NCBI RefSeq assembly: GCF_963678635.1
Contig: NC_087066.1
Location: 34,787,301 to 34,851,300, forward strand
Length of the DNA: 64,000 bases
Source: Symsagittifera roscoffensis
Taxonomy: Eukaryota > Xenacoelomorpha > Acoela > Convolutidae
Direction of reading: 5' to 3'
In this document: positions 12,126 to 24,200 of the stretch, one piece after another
How the letters are laid out: each line of letters opens with the position of its first letter
How positions within the stretch are numbered: the first letter of the stretch is position 1
The notes under the pieces: model-generated
The model's database searches: none
Told to the model about the DNA's origin: nothing
Seen by the model: only the letters and a program-made list of their open reading frames with translations
Program-made: the position numbers and the translations under genes

Positions 12126-13689
12126 CCTCTTTGCAGGAAAACACTGTACATTACTGATAAACATTCATGTTCTTAGTCTATAACCTTTCACTTATACTTC
12201 CACTTATGACATGTCACTATATCGGCCGGTAATGCCAATTATCAACGTGATAAAATGCACGATGCTCAAATAATTTATACTCTTGAAAAAATGAAATATT
12301 TTCTGGGAGGCATTGAAAACGTAACACAAAGTTTGATTCGCAAATAAGTCTTCGGAAGGTTTTGAGTATCTAAAAATCTTTATAATTTCTTTGAGTCGTA
12401 ACAACGGCTGTAGACGAATTCCTTGGAGCTTAAGTAATCAAAATAGTTTGAGGAAAAGATTACGTAAAAAAACTGGTAGGAATTAAAATAGTACTAGCAC
12501 ACTTATCTCTCAGGGTCGATCAGAAAAGATTCTTAAAAAGAAAAAGCCTGAACGTGATTTATTTTTGAAAACCGAAAACTAAGGGTTTTAAAATTTCTTG
12601 TTCATTTGACACTTTGTCACATGACTGCTGGATAGGTTCATAACTACAGCTTGTAAAAAAACGAGAAGTACAGTAACAATATCATGCGATTCAGCTAAAC
12701 TAACCAGAAAAACGAGACTTTTAAGATCGAAATTCGCGATACGTTTTTTTCAGGAAAAATTAGTTCGATTCGAAAATGATAAAAATTGATGTACAGAACT
12801 AATTCTCATCGCAAAATGGTGTTTTTACTTCAAAACTTTGAATTTTTTTTTTAAATATGTTTTGTTTTTTTCTTACCTTAGCCCCTATCCTATTTTAAAA
12901 AATTCAAAGCATGACTCACCAAACTTTTTGGTTAACCGGATGCTAATTTTTGTCTTTGTTCCAGTGTATTGAGTGGTTTAATAAAATTAAACGCGGAGAG
13001 TTAATTTGTTATTCAGGGCTGTATTTCTCCGTATGCCGTTGTTTCTAACTATCTGGTAAAAAATGATACCTGAAAAATTGGAGGAAGGGTGGGAGGAGAA
13101 AAAAGGCGCAGAGAAGGGACTTATTAACTGCTTGGGAGACAATTTTGTGAAAGAGCCACATGTATGCAATAAGAAATTGTTAATATTTTGACTTATTGTT
13201 GGCAAACTATTGAAAATTTTGAAAACAAAACTGTAAAATTTTTGCAAAACAAGTTCGGCTAAACCATTAAGGTGACCGTAGAATAACTAAAAGCTCATAC
13301 CTAAATGCCACATTAATAAACGGCACAAGACTAAGTCAATTGTTAAAAATTTTACATATTTTTAGTAGACACTTTTTTTCAAGCTAATCCCACCTGTAAG
13401 AGATTGTGCAATAAGGACAACAAGCATTGCAAAATATGGACAATCAAATATGGACTGTGTATTTATGCATTAACTTTTTAAATTGTTTTCCACACGAAAG
13501 ATCCCTTTCAGTCGTGATTCGAACGAAAATAAAAAAATTTAAAAAAATGCCCTAGTGCCGAAGAAAAACGATTTGAAACAGTCGGAACATTCTCAGCTAC
13601 TTGCACGGCAATTAGTTACCTTAGTTTATAAATAGTTTTGTTCATAATTTAAGATTTCAAAATTTTTAAGTATAATTTTTTCTGGAGAT

Positions 13690-13840
13690 AAAAGTTACAT
13701 TTTTTGAAAGCAGTTAGACATCATTTAAATTTTATTTGATTAACACAGCACTGTATCATTTAATCCTCATTTAAAAAAAATGATGTATTAATGAAATAAA
13801 AGTCAAAGGATATCTAACTGCTTTCAAAAAATTTAAGTTT
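13690..13840. repeat. Short palindromic element
   Basis: TTTTTTGAAAGCAGTTAGA near 13698 is repeated inverted as ATCTAACTGCTTTCAAAAAA near 13811-13831. The centre contains CATTTAATCCTCATTT, a string also found at the centre of the larger adjoining palindrome near 14300. Confidence 0.7.
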
Positions 13841-14765
13841 CATTTCGCGAGGTAGTGGCTATAACCAGTTTTTTCTCCAAACACATCTTATCAAATGCAA
13901 CAAATATCGACCTTCTATTTCATCACAGTACACCGCCATTGGGTTTGGAAACTCGAAGAAATCAGGATTTTAAAATTTTGATCTATACATTTTCAAAAAT
14001 TATATATAACCCTAACTTATTTTGGCTTTCCTTATTCTTCAAGATTGGCTCTTTTTTTTATTAAACCTAACTCAATTTGAGAGAACTGGTACGATGGACA
14101 ACTTTCTTATTCCGGTGGTAAATTAAAAATCTTTTGGAACCAACAGTAGAGTGCCTGGAACCAACAGTTGAGCGTAACTTGCTTTTTCATTAATTTCATT
14201 GTAATCGAAATCATACTGAAGCTAACAACTGAACACCAAAAGGACTCACTGAGAGGAAACAAAAAAAAAGTATTTATTTTCTTTTTTCCTTAGCTTTTCA
14301 TCATTTAATCCTCATTTTTCAAAAAATGGCAAGGAAAGAATAGACTAAATACTTAATTAGGTTTTGAGATTTTTCAAATTTCCTCTAAGTGACCTTTTGG
14401 TGTCCGTTTGCTTTTGGTGTCAGTTAGCAAACGACGCATAAAAGGCACTCAACTGTTGGTTCCAAATCCAAAAATTTTAAGTGAGTTTAAGAAAATTGAG
14501 TTAGGTTTAATGGAAAAAATAGTCAATCCTGAAGAACTTCGGAAACTCAAAAAAGTTAGCGTTTATGTTTTCGAACATTGTAAAATTACAACCACAAAAA
14601 ACTTTTAAAAATGTATAGGTCGAAAATATATAACTTTGGTTTTTTCGAGTTTCCAAGCTTAATGGTGGTGCACTGTGATGAAATATAAGGTGTTTGATGA
14701 TTGTTGCATTTGATGTGATGTGTTTGGAGAGAAACCTGGTTATGCCCACTACCTTGCGAAGTGGC
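13838..14765. repeat. ~0.9 kb imperfect palindrome (foldback element)
   Basis: The left arm (13838-14290) and right arm (14310-14765) are inverted copies. Matching landmarks are: GGTAGTGGCTATAACCAG against CTGGTTATGCCCACTACC; CATCACAGTACACCGCCATT against AATGGTGGTGCACTGTGATG; AACCTAACTCAATTT against AATTGAGTTAGGTTT; GGAACCAACAGTTGAG against CTCAACTGTTGGTTCC; and ACACCAAAAGGACTCACT against AGTGACCTTTTGGTGT. The axis is near 14300. No transposase ORF is visible. Confidence 0.85.
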
Positions 14766-15228
14766 CTTCGATGAACTGATCGTTCATAGAAATGATGGAT
14801 GAACTAATCCGACCGCCATTATCTTGGCAAAATTTTCATCATTGTACTGTTACAAAATCAAGAACTGATTAATGTCAAAATTTTTTAGGAGTGATTTCAA
14901 TCTTATGTTTGACATGTTTCTTCTTTTATTTCCTTGGATTTGAGGTTCTCTAATAAACGATGAATTATTAGTTTCAGCATTCTACATGAGCAAAAAAACA
15001 CAAAAAATGAATTGTGCACTATCTTTTTGAAATCATTTTGTTTCTTTTTGTTTCCTCAGCAGTTTTCATACTCAATTTCTCAAACTATAACACAACTGCA
15101 GCCAGTTGATTTGGGGTTTTCTTTCTGCGGTGGCTGGCCGTTGTTCCTGGACCTATTGGGTCTTTTCGATCATAAGTATTCCAAATTATGCGCTCAGTGT
15201 ATAGTATTTTAGTATTCATGACCATGAC

Positions 15229-18200
15229 CTAGAAATTATAGAGCCAAATAGATCCGAAAAGACCCAACCTATTCCCATTCTGGCCTCCTTGCATTTCTAC
15301 TCTGGCTTGCTTCTGGTTCTTCATCCTCTGCTGCTGTTGCAGACCAACAGCTCCATAGTCTCCACCAGCCATATTTCGATTGCCATACGCAGACTCTTGT
15401 TGTCTTGTCTTATTATTGGGCCCGTTTTGGTTTCCCGCTAGGTTGTTTTTCCTCCCATTCACCTTCGAAGGCGCTTTTGCTCTTCCTAATACAACACTAA
15501 TAAAACATAAACTTTATGTCATAGTTTTCTAAAATACATAATTAAACAAGCCTGAAGCACCTGGTAAGGCAATTGATTTGTGGAAAAAAATGAATACGCC
15601 TGTTAGTCAGCTTTTTTTCTTATAATCTACTACTTCATTGTAATTTCTAACTATTGGTACAAAATTATGAGCAAATCCGACAACTAAACGCCAAAAGTCT
15701 CAATGAATTTGAGAGCTATGTTATCATTAGAAGGGCATACTGCAGATTCGAGTGTTTTAATGTTAATTAATAAAAAAAAATGTTTGTTAATAAAATATTT
15801 AGAGTAATTGAGGAGTACACATGCTTCAATTTGACCCCATCGATTACCTGCATCGATTTCTTTCTCCATCTCGTATACTTGTGCCCATCCTTTCATCCCA
15901 CCCAGTTTGCTCATCATCCAGTCGAATATGAGGGACTCCACCAGGAAGTCAGCTGCCTCCAGCAGAATCGATTTGACCTAGTATTGCTCACATCTTACAT
16001 ACGAAAAACTTGACTTAAGTACAATCTTGGAGTTAGTCTAAAATTAGTTTCAAGTTTGGTTCAATCAGTTTTTTTTTATCAGTTCATCGCCAAAAATCGG
16101 TAAAATGTACCAAATTTTCAGAAAAATTTTGTTGATATTTTTGGGTAGACAAAGGTGATGTTTCGCGTCCCACAAATTGTTAAATAAAACAAAATATTTT
16201 TTGGCGTGCGTTTCACCCTTACATGTGGTACATATTGAAGCAAGTTGTCAACTCTTAGAGTAAATTGTCCAAAGGTGTATGTGTTAAACATGATCTTAAA
16301 ATGATTGCTTTCTTTACCAGAACCACAAAACTGTACTGACCATGAAATCCATTTTGATGCATGCGTAGAAGCAGCAGTGTCTGGCGATCATGATGAAGAG
16401 CTTCTCCAGTTTCCTAATAGAGAACACTTCATTTAGAGTCACTTGCATGTAGTGTCTGTGTCTGTTGTTGTGCTGCTGCTGGTGGCTCTGCTGTTCCACC
16501 ACCTCCTCATACATATTCTCTTCACTCCTGTACAAGTATAAATAATTGATAATTGGGGGCTTTCAGGTGTTTATACGAAAAACCGCAGAACAGCCTTTGT
16601 TGCAACCGTTAGATATAATTTTTCTAACGAAACAATTTGTAATAAAAATAGCCGGTTCAAAAATAAAGAAAAGTCAAAAAATATGTTTTCCCCGTTTTTT
16701 TTCAAGTTGATGAGCAACCGAATTAGGTGTAACGTGTAAATATGAGTGGTAAATTGTTAAATAGTTTTAAAACTTGGGCCGTAAAATTTGTTTTCCGTGT
16801 AATTTCCGTGTAATTTATTTGAAATAGGGAAAAATTTAGACCATTTCTTCTCGACACTGAGACAATTTGTACGAAATTTTTATGGAATCAGAAACGACCA
16901 TTAGGGCTTTAATATGGCATCCTAGGAGCTTTATATGAGCTAGTCAAAATCGGGCAGACAAAAAGACAAGTTAATCCATAGAAAACAAACATGCACTGGG
17001 GGGATGAATTCCCATAGGTTCCAATATTCATAGGTTCCAAAATAAAAAATCTGTCGCATAAGTTCCAAAATTATCTTCTTGAATTCTGATTGGTTGAAAT
17101 TTGAGCCAACAAATTTATGGATTGATTGTTTACTGTTCAACCAGAATAAACTCAAGCTGCAGAATAGTAACCGCCGCAGCCGCGCCAACGTGTTGCGAGC
17201 TTGCCACCAAAGGGTAGGACTCTATACTAATATTAGAGCCGGTTATCGCCGCGAAGCGGCGACGTGCGCGTAGCGCGCCCACCGGCGAGCTTAAACCGAG
17301 ACTCGGCTAATTCAGTCTTTTGACCAATTGAAAAGATTTGGAACTTATGCGACTGCTTTTTTATTTTGGAACCTATGGGACTGATTTTTCATTTTGGAAC
17401 CTATGAATACGCACCCACTGGGGGCGTTCAACAGTGCCGAAGTACAACAGTGCCGAAAAAGACGGGAAAATTTCAGAATAATTTGTAACGCATTTTCTAA
17501 AGAGCGGGAAATTACTAACGTTAATTCTCAAAGAAAATCACTCCAATTTTGGCGCCAAAATGTCTGCAACTGCAAATTAAACAATTATTTTGGGGCGAAA
17601 TGCAAATTTCCTCGCTCAAAATCTTTAAGTGTCACTTAAAATTATAAGGGTTCACCGTTTAATTTTTGATTGCCGCACTTAATATGTTGAAACTTGTTCA
17701 TATTTTCGGCTCTGTTGAACTAATTTTTTTCGGCACTGTTGTACTTCGGCACTGTTGTACTGCCCAAATGCACTTAATTTTTACATTAAAAAGCTTTTCG
17801 TCCCTAAACAAACCTGAAAACTAATGCATAATTAATTCCGAAGTATGCATGAATCGCAAAATGGGAGCCGACCTTTTACCAGAAAAGTTATAACATGGAC
17901 CTTTTACTAGACTCGATGAACAAATTTCATGGGCAGCTTTAAAGTTATAACATGGACCTTTTACCAGACTCGGGGAGGGTTCTCATGCTTGAGGGACCGA
18001 ATGCTTGAAAAATTTCAGTCAATCAAAATCCCTAAGCGTTCCTATTGGCTAAATGCTTTTCTCACAAAATCGAAGTCAATATTAACAGAAAATGCATTAA
18101 ATCTCGAAAAACTCGTGGGCGGAGGACCGAAAAAAATAAGCCGAAAGGCAATTTTTAAAAAAAATTAATTGCCATTCAATTGAAATAAATTAAATAAAGC

Positions 18201-21200
18201 AACATTTTGCATCTTTCATAACGAAACCCTTGAAATATAAAGTTTGTTTCAATTCGGCGGCGGTCAGTAAAATTTCGAAAGCTTTGCATATTTCTGCCGT
18301 TTTTTGTATTACTGAAATCTGATTGGTCGATTTTTATTTTCGCGCATGCGGTCCTTCGCACATGAGGGATTCCACCGGACGCCACCACCAGACTCGATAA
18401 ACAAATTTGATTGACAGATGTAATAGCGCCATTTAGTCTGGTTAAAGACAATGTTTTCACGGTTTCTCAGCGAAGTTTTGTTTGTGCTAACCGCTTCCTT
18501 TTCGAATCGTCCTGTAATTTAAATTTATCTTAATTCAAATATTGCATTGTGGTCTGGTAAAAAGTCGGTCTGGTAAAAGACCTAGCCCCTGCAAAATAAA
18601 CTCAAAGCCGCAAAAAAGTTCAAAATGAACCTAAAAACAAACCACATATTTTGTAATACCTGGCCTCTGATTCCTGGAACAGTCTCTCTAGCATACTGCG
18701 GAACACCTTCACCTTCTCAGAGTCAGACAATTTGGTCAGTCGCACCTGGCCTACACCACCGCCATAGAATATGGGAATGGAGGGAGGAAAAACTCTACTA
18801 TATAACCTATTTAATGCTCATTCGAGTACTTCTTTTTCATTTTGTTTATTTTCTGGCCTTTTTTACAGCAATTGTTTTCGATTTTCCGGGCTTCCGTACC
18901 AAAGATTCTTAGACAAAACATTTTTTATAATTTATGTGGAAATGCCCGATAGTGTAAAATTTGCTATATATTTAATTCAGCTTTAGGTTTGAGAGAATTT
19001 TTGGTAATGGTAATGTTCTCTAACAGTTCCCATACTCAGCGACGCTTCCATTGGGCCTGGAATAATCAAACTTCTGCGTCGAGACCACATCAAATACGAT
19101 TCATACTAGATTTCCAAACAACATCTCTTAATATTAGTGAAAGTTGAAACCTTAAAACTGAACCCAAATGGTACTTCATTTTTATTCGGAAGCAAATTAG
19201 TATATTTTATATTATGGGCGGGCTCAGGAGTTTTCGAGAGAGGCGGGGCAGTTTTTCGAAAAATGTGTGTACTAAACTGTTAAGGTACAAGACATTCATA
19301 CAGTTTCTTACAGTGTCTACTCGCCTTTGAGGAACTTTTGCAGCCGCAGTCTGTACCTGGCTGGTGTCTCCGCCTCCTTGAACGTCTTCTGCATCTTCCG
19401 GTGCTCCTTGCTGTCCTTCTTGAACAGAGACACACAGATGGTGGCCGAGAAGGTGTCTCTGGCATCGTCCAGAGAGTTCCAGCAGCTGCCCACCAGAGTG
19501 TTAGGTGTGGGGATGTGTTCCTTGTCTGGAGTGAGTTGTAGTCTGTACACACAGTAGTCCTTGATATACTCCTGCATCATTGACTTTTTGGCCTCTTTTG
19601 ATTGGATGATCTTGCTACGCACCGTTGCGTTAGACGTGCATTGCGACAGATAACATAATTTCTTCACATTTGTACAATACAAATTTGTTTATTATTTTAC
19701 AAACATAGCCAACAGAGAGTAAGGAAAAAGTCAATTTAAGCAAGTGGTTTCGAATGTCAAAGAAAGAATTATATGGTCTTGAAGCTTTTTAATTTTCAAG
19801 ACCAATTTATGGTTGACATTTTTAAAATTAACCGCTGGGAAACCTTCGGACAAAATTTTTTGATAATTTTATTCCGCTGGGAAATCTGAAAATTAAAATC
19901 CATTCTCGAAATTAGAACTTTTGTGATTTCTACAAATTTGCTGTTCGACAGTGGAATTCTTTAAAGAAAGAAATCAAATGAAAATAAAAAACAAATCAAA
20001 AATCAAATCGCAAAAAAACTCAAATTTGAGCCTGAACAAATTTGAAGAATTTTTCTTGAAAAAAATCATCACAAGCTATTTAAAAGTCTTCACTGCGTTC
20101 ATTGACTCTAAATGCTTTGAAAAAATGTGAAAAGGATTGTAAAATGAAACCAATATCTTCGAATTGTTTTGGATGCTATAACTGAGAGTAAAAAAATCCT
20201 TAAAAAACATTAATAAAGGTTATAGAGATAAGATCGCGTACTCTCTGTTTCATTCAGGTTTCTACAAATTCAAACAAAAAACCTTTTTCACCTACTCATG
20301 ATTCTATATTTTCTTCCTGGAATAATACCATTTTTGCCATCCTGAGTTTCGCCAGATTTTGTCTCGGTATTTTTGTTTGGCTGTTCTACTATTTTGCCAG
20401 TCAAAATAAAAAATATTGTTTTTGACAGTTTTTAGTTGAAAGAATTGGTTCAATTTTCTTAAGCTCAAGGCAATTTTTTATCTGCTTTCGAAATCTGTAT
20501 AATATTTTTTGTTGTCAAAATGAACGAACTTCTGAAAGATAAAAATTACCCATTTTCATAATTGTTTTTGTATTTGTTTACCTATTGTTCGTCAGTTCCA
20601 ATAGAAATTGATTTTTTTTGCTACGAATAGTTCAAAAAGATGTCAGTCTTATCATACAATGTCTCTGCAAAGTTAGATGATCAGCCTAGTAAAACAAAAA
20701 AGTAGCTCCTACACTGTGATTTTGCTTGTGGGGGATATCGTTGCTGGGTTGCTATAGTTGGAACAAACATAAAATAGTTTCCAAAATTTTACTCTTGTTA
20801 AGCAATGTTGTACAACTGATTACTTGGTTTTAGTGAGGGGAGGATTATTCAGGTGTCTTTTAGTTTTTTCCTTTCTCTTCATACGCAAAATCAAATATCA
20901 CAAAAAATCATTGGAATTGGGAGAGTGATATATCGTATAAAAGCCCTTTCAGTCCTGATTCGATTTACATAAAACAATTTTGAAAAAAAAAATCTCAGTG
21001 TCAGATGTGTTTTAGCTTTTTTCCTTGTTTTTGTGTCCCAAAATCAGGTACCTCTCAGTTTACATTTTTACTTTTACTTTTGTGCTGTTCAATCGTGGAG
21101 TTTGCCTTTATTTTAAAAAAGGAAATAAATTGAAATTAAAAAAAAATTATGGGTCAATTCGCAAAAAAATTAAATTTGAGCCTAAAAAAAGTGAGGGGTT

Positions 21201-24200
21201 TTTCCTTTACACTTACTGTGATTGTTTTGTGGGGTTTATTGTTGCTGGGTTGCCATAATCGACCCAAAAATGAAAAAAGTTTGCAAAATTTTACTCTTGT
21301 TAAACAATTTTATACAACCGAATATTTGGTTTGTATGAGGGGAGGGTAAACTGTAAGCGAGTCATAGTCACCCAAAAAATTGTTTTAGTATAAATACACA
21401 TTGAAGAAAAATTTATTTCTAACTTTTCCAACGATTTGAAAGTGAGGAGGAACTTTGTATTCGGGTGTGTTTTATTTTTTTTCTCGTTTCTCCAGAGAAT
21501 TAAGGTACCAAAAATGATCATTGGAATGGTTCGACTCTTCCATAGTGGTTTCAACAATTTTTAAAAATTTTGAAAAAAATTCTCCGTGTTGAGAAAAACT
21601 AGTTTAAATTTTTGATTTTTGGTCTAATTTCGAGATAATAGGGTTTACAATAACTTATTTATGCTTAACTCAAGCCGAGGAAATTTAGTTTTACTCGAAT
21701 CAATTTTTGGAGTTTTTTTTTGGCGCCGTTTTGAAAATCAAAACTTCACAAAATGTCAAAAAAAATGCGAAAAAAATGTAAATTCACAAAGGAATTACGA
21801 TTTTTTCTACGATTTTTTTTTGTTTTTTTTTGTAATTTTTCTACAAAAACTGTTTTTTAGTTGCAACATTGCATAATTCTGCGCTACTAGCACAATAACC
21901 GCCTTCGTTGTTAATAAAGTACTTCGTTTTTGGTGACGGGAGCTTTATATTGATGTTAAAAAAACGTTGAAGTAGTTTTGTATCGATACTCAGAATATCA
22001 ATTCGATAATTTTCAATAATGCTAAAATCTTCACTAAGAGAATTATTACTGGATTTTGTATAGCTTGTAAAGCCTGGTCTGGTAACAAAAACTTGCCTCC
22101 GAGTATATCGTTTTCTGAGCAACCCAAAAAGTTGAAACCGCTGGATGCTGAAATGATAGCAAATATTGACATCTTTGTTATACTCGTTAATTTTTGCAAA
22201 AACTCTCACTTGCTTACGCTTCCCACATTTTTTCTTGGAGTTTAAAGTACTACAATTTATCATGGTCTTTCTCCTGTTTTCTGCGTTCATGACTTTAGTC
22301 AAGTGGTCAAGCTGTCATGATGATTGGCTTGTGGTTGCATTACTCAATTATTAACACAATTTTTCCTCATTCGCAACTTAAATATGAGGATTGCACTGTA
22401 AAAATGATGTTTTTGCACAGAAGTTGGCACGTGGTGCTAGAAACGGTAAAAAAGTTCTAATTTTAAATATACCTTTCTGATCCTAAGACCTGTTCCGCTT
22501 CTCAAAATTGACACGAAATCAATATAAACTAATAAACTGGATAGACATTCACGCTGCTTTCTTATCAGAGTAGCTATAATCTAGTCTTCTTAGCAAACTA
22601 ATTCAGCGCATTTTTTCTCAAAAATGACCCAAAATTGCGGAAACCTTATTATACTGACAGGGTTCTGGAAAGATACCAGATTTGGTATATTTTTAGCATT
22701 TTTTGAGATACTTTATTTTGAAAATTTTTGAACAAGATCCCAGTTTTTTTGCCATTTCTGGAGGTAAGCTCGTTAGAATGGTTTTAAAAAAATTTAGGTT
22801 TTAAAAAAAAATCAGAATTTTTGATTTTGAAAATTCATGATTTCTTTTTTCAACTATAAGTTGCCGCAGTTTATTTGAAAAAAAAATGATTATTCCAACC
22901 ATTGAAAAAGGGAGGATTTTTGTACCTTATATTCCGGTGTGTTTTAATTTTCTTTCTTTTTGTTTTTAACGCAAAATAATGTACCCCAAATAATCATCGG
23001 AATGGGCCGGGTAATATATCATATAAAAACCCTTTCAGTAGTGATTCGAAAGATTTTTTAAAAATTTCGAAAATTTCAAAGTGCTGAGAAAAAATTGGTT
23101 TGAAGTTTTTGAGATTCAGTCGAATCGAGTAACGCTATCGATTAAACTCGTTACATTAAATTTTACAGTTTTTCTTAGATTCTTAGGATTGAAAATTTAG
23201 TTTTGCTATAAAGAAAATTACTTTTGGATGTTCCTTTTAATCAGGGGCGGATCTAGGATTTTCTCGAGGGGAAGGGACGGATTTTCAAAAAATTTTCCAA
23301 TTTTTTTTTTGGGTCGACCAAATTGACTTATCGAGCTCTCCCAAAGCACTGTTTTGCCCCTATTTTGGGCACTTTGAAAAATTTTGACAAAAAAATCGCG
23401 TTTTTTTTTGGCGCGCGCTCCCCCTCAAAGTTAGTATATATTGGCGCCAAAGGCGCCTTTAGAAAAATTTTAGGGTCGGTCGGCCAAAAATGGATTTCTG
23501 AAAAAGTATCAAAGGGGGGACCCTTTGGGTCGGCAGGGGGTCGAATCCCTGAGGGGGGGGGGGGGGGGGGTGTGGGGGGGGTATGGAAGGCGTCCACCCA
23601 ACCGCCCACCCCCCCCCCCCCCGTAAATCCGCCCCTGCTTTTAATGGTTGTTTGGCATTAAAAAAGTTTTAAAATTTTGTGCAAAAAGTTATGAAAAAAG
23701 CTTCAAAAAATTTTTAAAATGTTTTTCTAACTTTTTGCACAATATTTTATTAAAATTTTAACTGACGAACAACCATTAAGAGAAACATCCAAAAGTACAA
23801 AAGTACAAAATTAAACTTTTAATGCTAAGAATCTAAGAAAAACTGTAAATTTCCTTATAACGAGAGTTACTCGATCGCGTTACTCGGTTAGACGAAATCT
23901 CAAAAATTTCCAACCAATTTTTGTCAAGATTGGGACTGGAATTTTTGCAAATGGAAAAGGCCCATTTTCCTTTTAAAGTCATGAAATAAAAAAAAACGTT
24001 ACACTACAAAACTAATGCTTATCTGAAGTGCGGGATTGCTGAGAAATGATGGATGAATATATGTGATTAGCAGAGATGTGCGTTTCAAAGCCTGAAACTC
24101 ACATATATGTGACTCCCATGTTTTCACCCATCATGATGAGCAACCCCACCGCGTATTTTAAGCATCAATTTTGTAATGTAACGAGTCACGGGGTTTTACA

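Larger units (their letters stand above)
11522..15228. other. Convergent intergenic region
   Basis: This AT-rich stretch separates the 3' ends of Bicaudal-C (plus) and the unknown gene (minus). I find no exon-like sequence. It holds a family B fragment near 11955-12125 and two palindromic elements at 13690-13840 and 13838-14765, described separately. The rest, including 12130-13690, shows no structure that I can support. Confidence 0.6.

Noticed and set aside
15848-16527. Bcl-2-like fold in the unknown protein (WMMSKLGGMKGW recalls a BH2 motif)
   Set aside because: No NWGR-type BH1 motif is present and the glycine spacing differs; resemblance too weak to call.
17160-17300. Horizontal transfer from bacteria, suggested by the GC-rich island
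   Set aside because: It is the core of a short inverted-repeat element and encodes nothing; a structured element core is a simpler explanation.
23550-23625. Long G and C runs as possible G-quadruplex regulators
   Set aside because: They are internal homopolymers of the hAT-like element and similar runs occur in its relatives; no link to a promoter.
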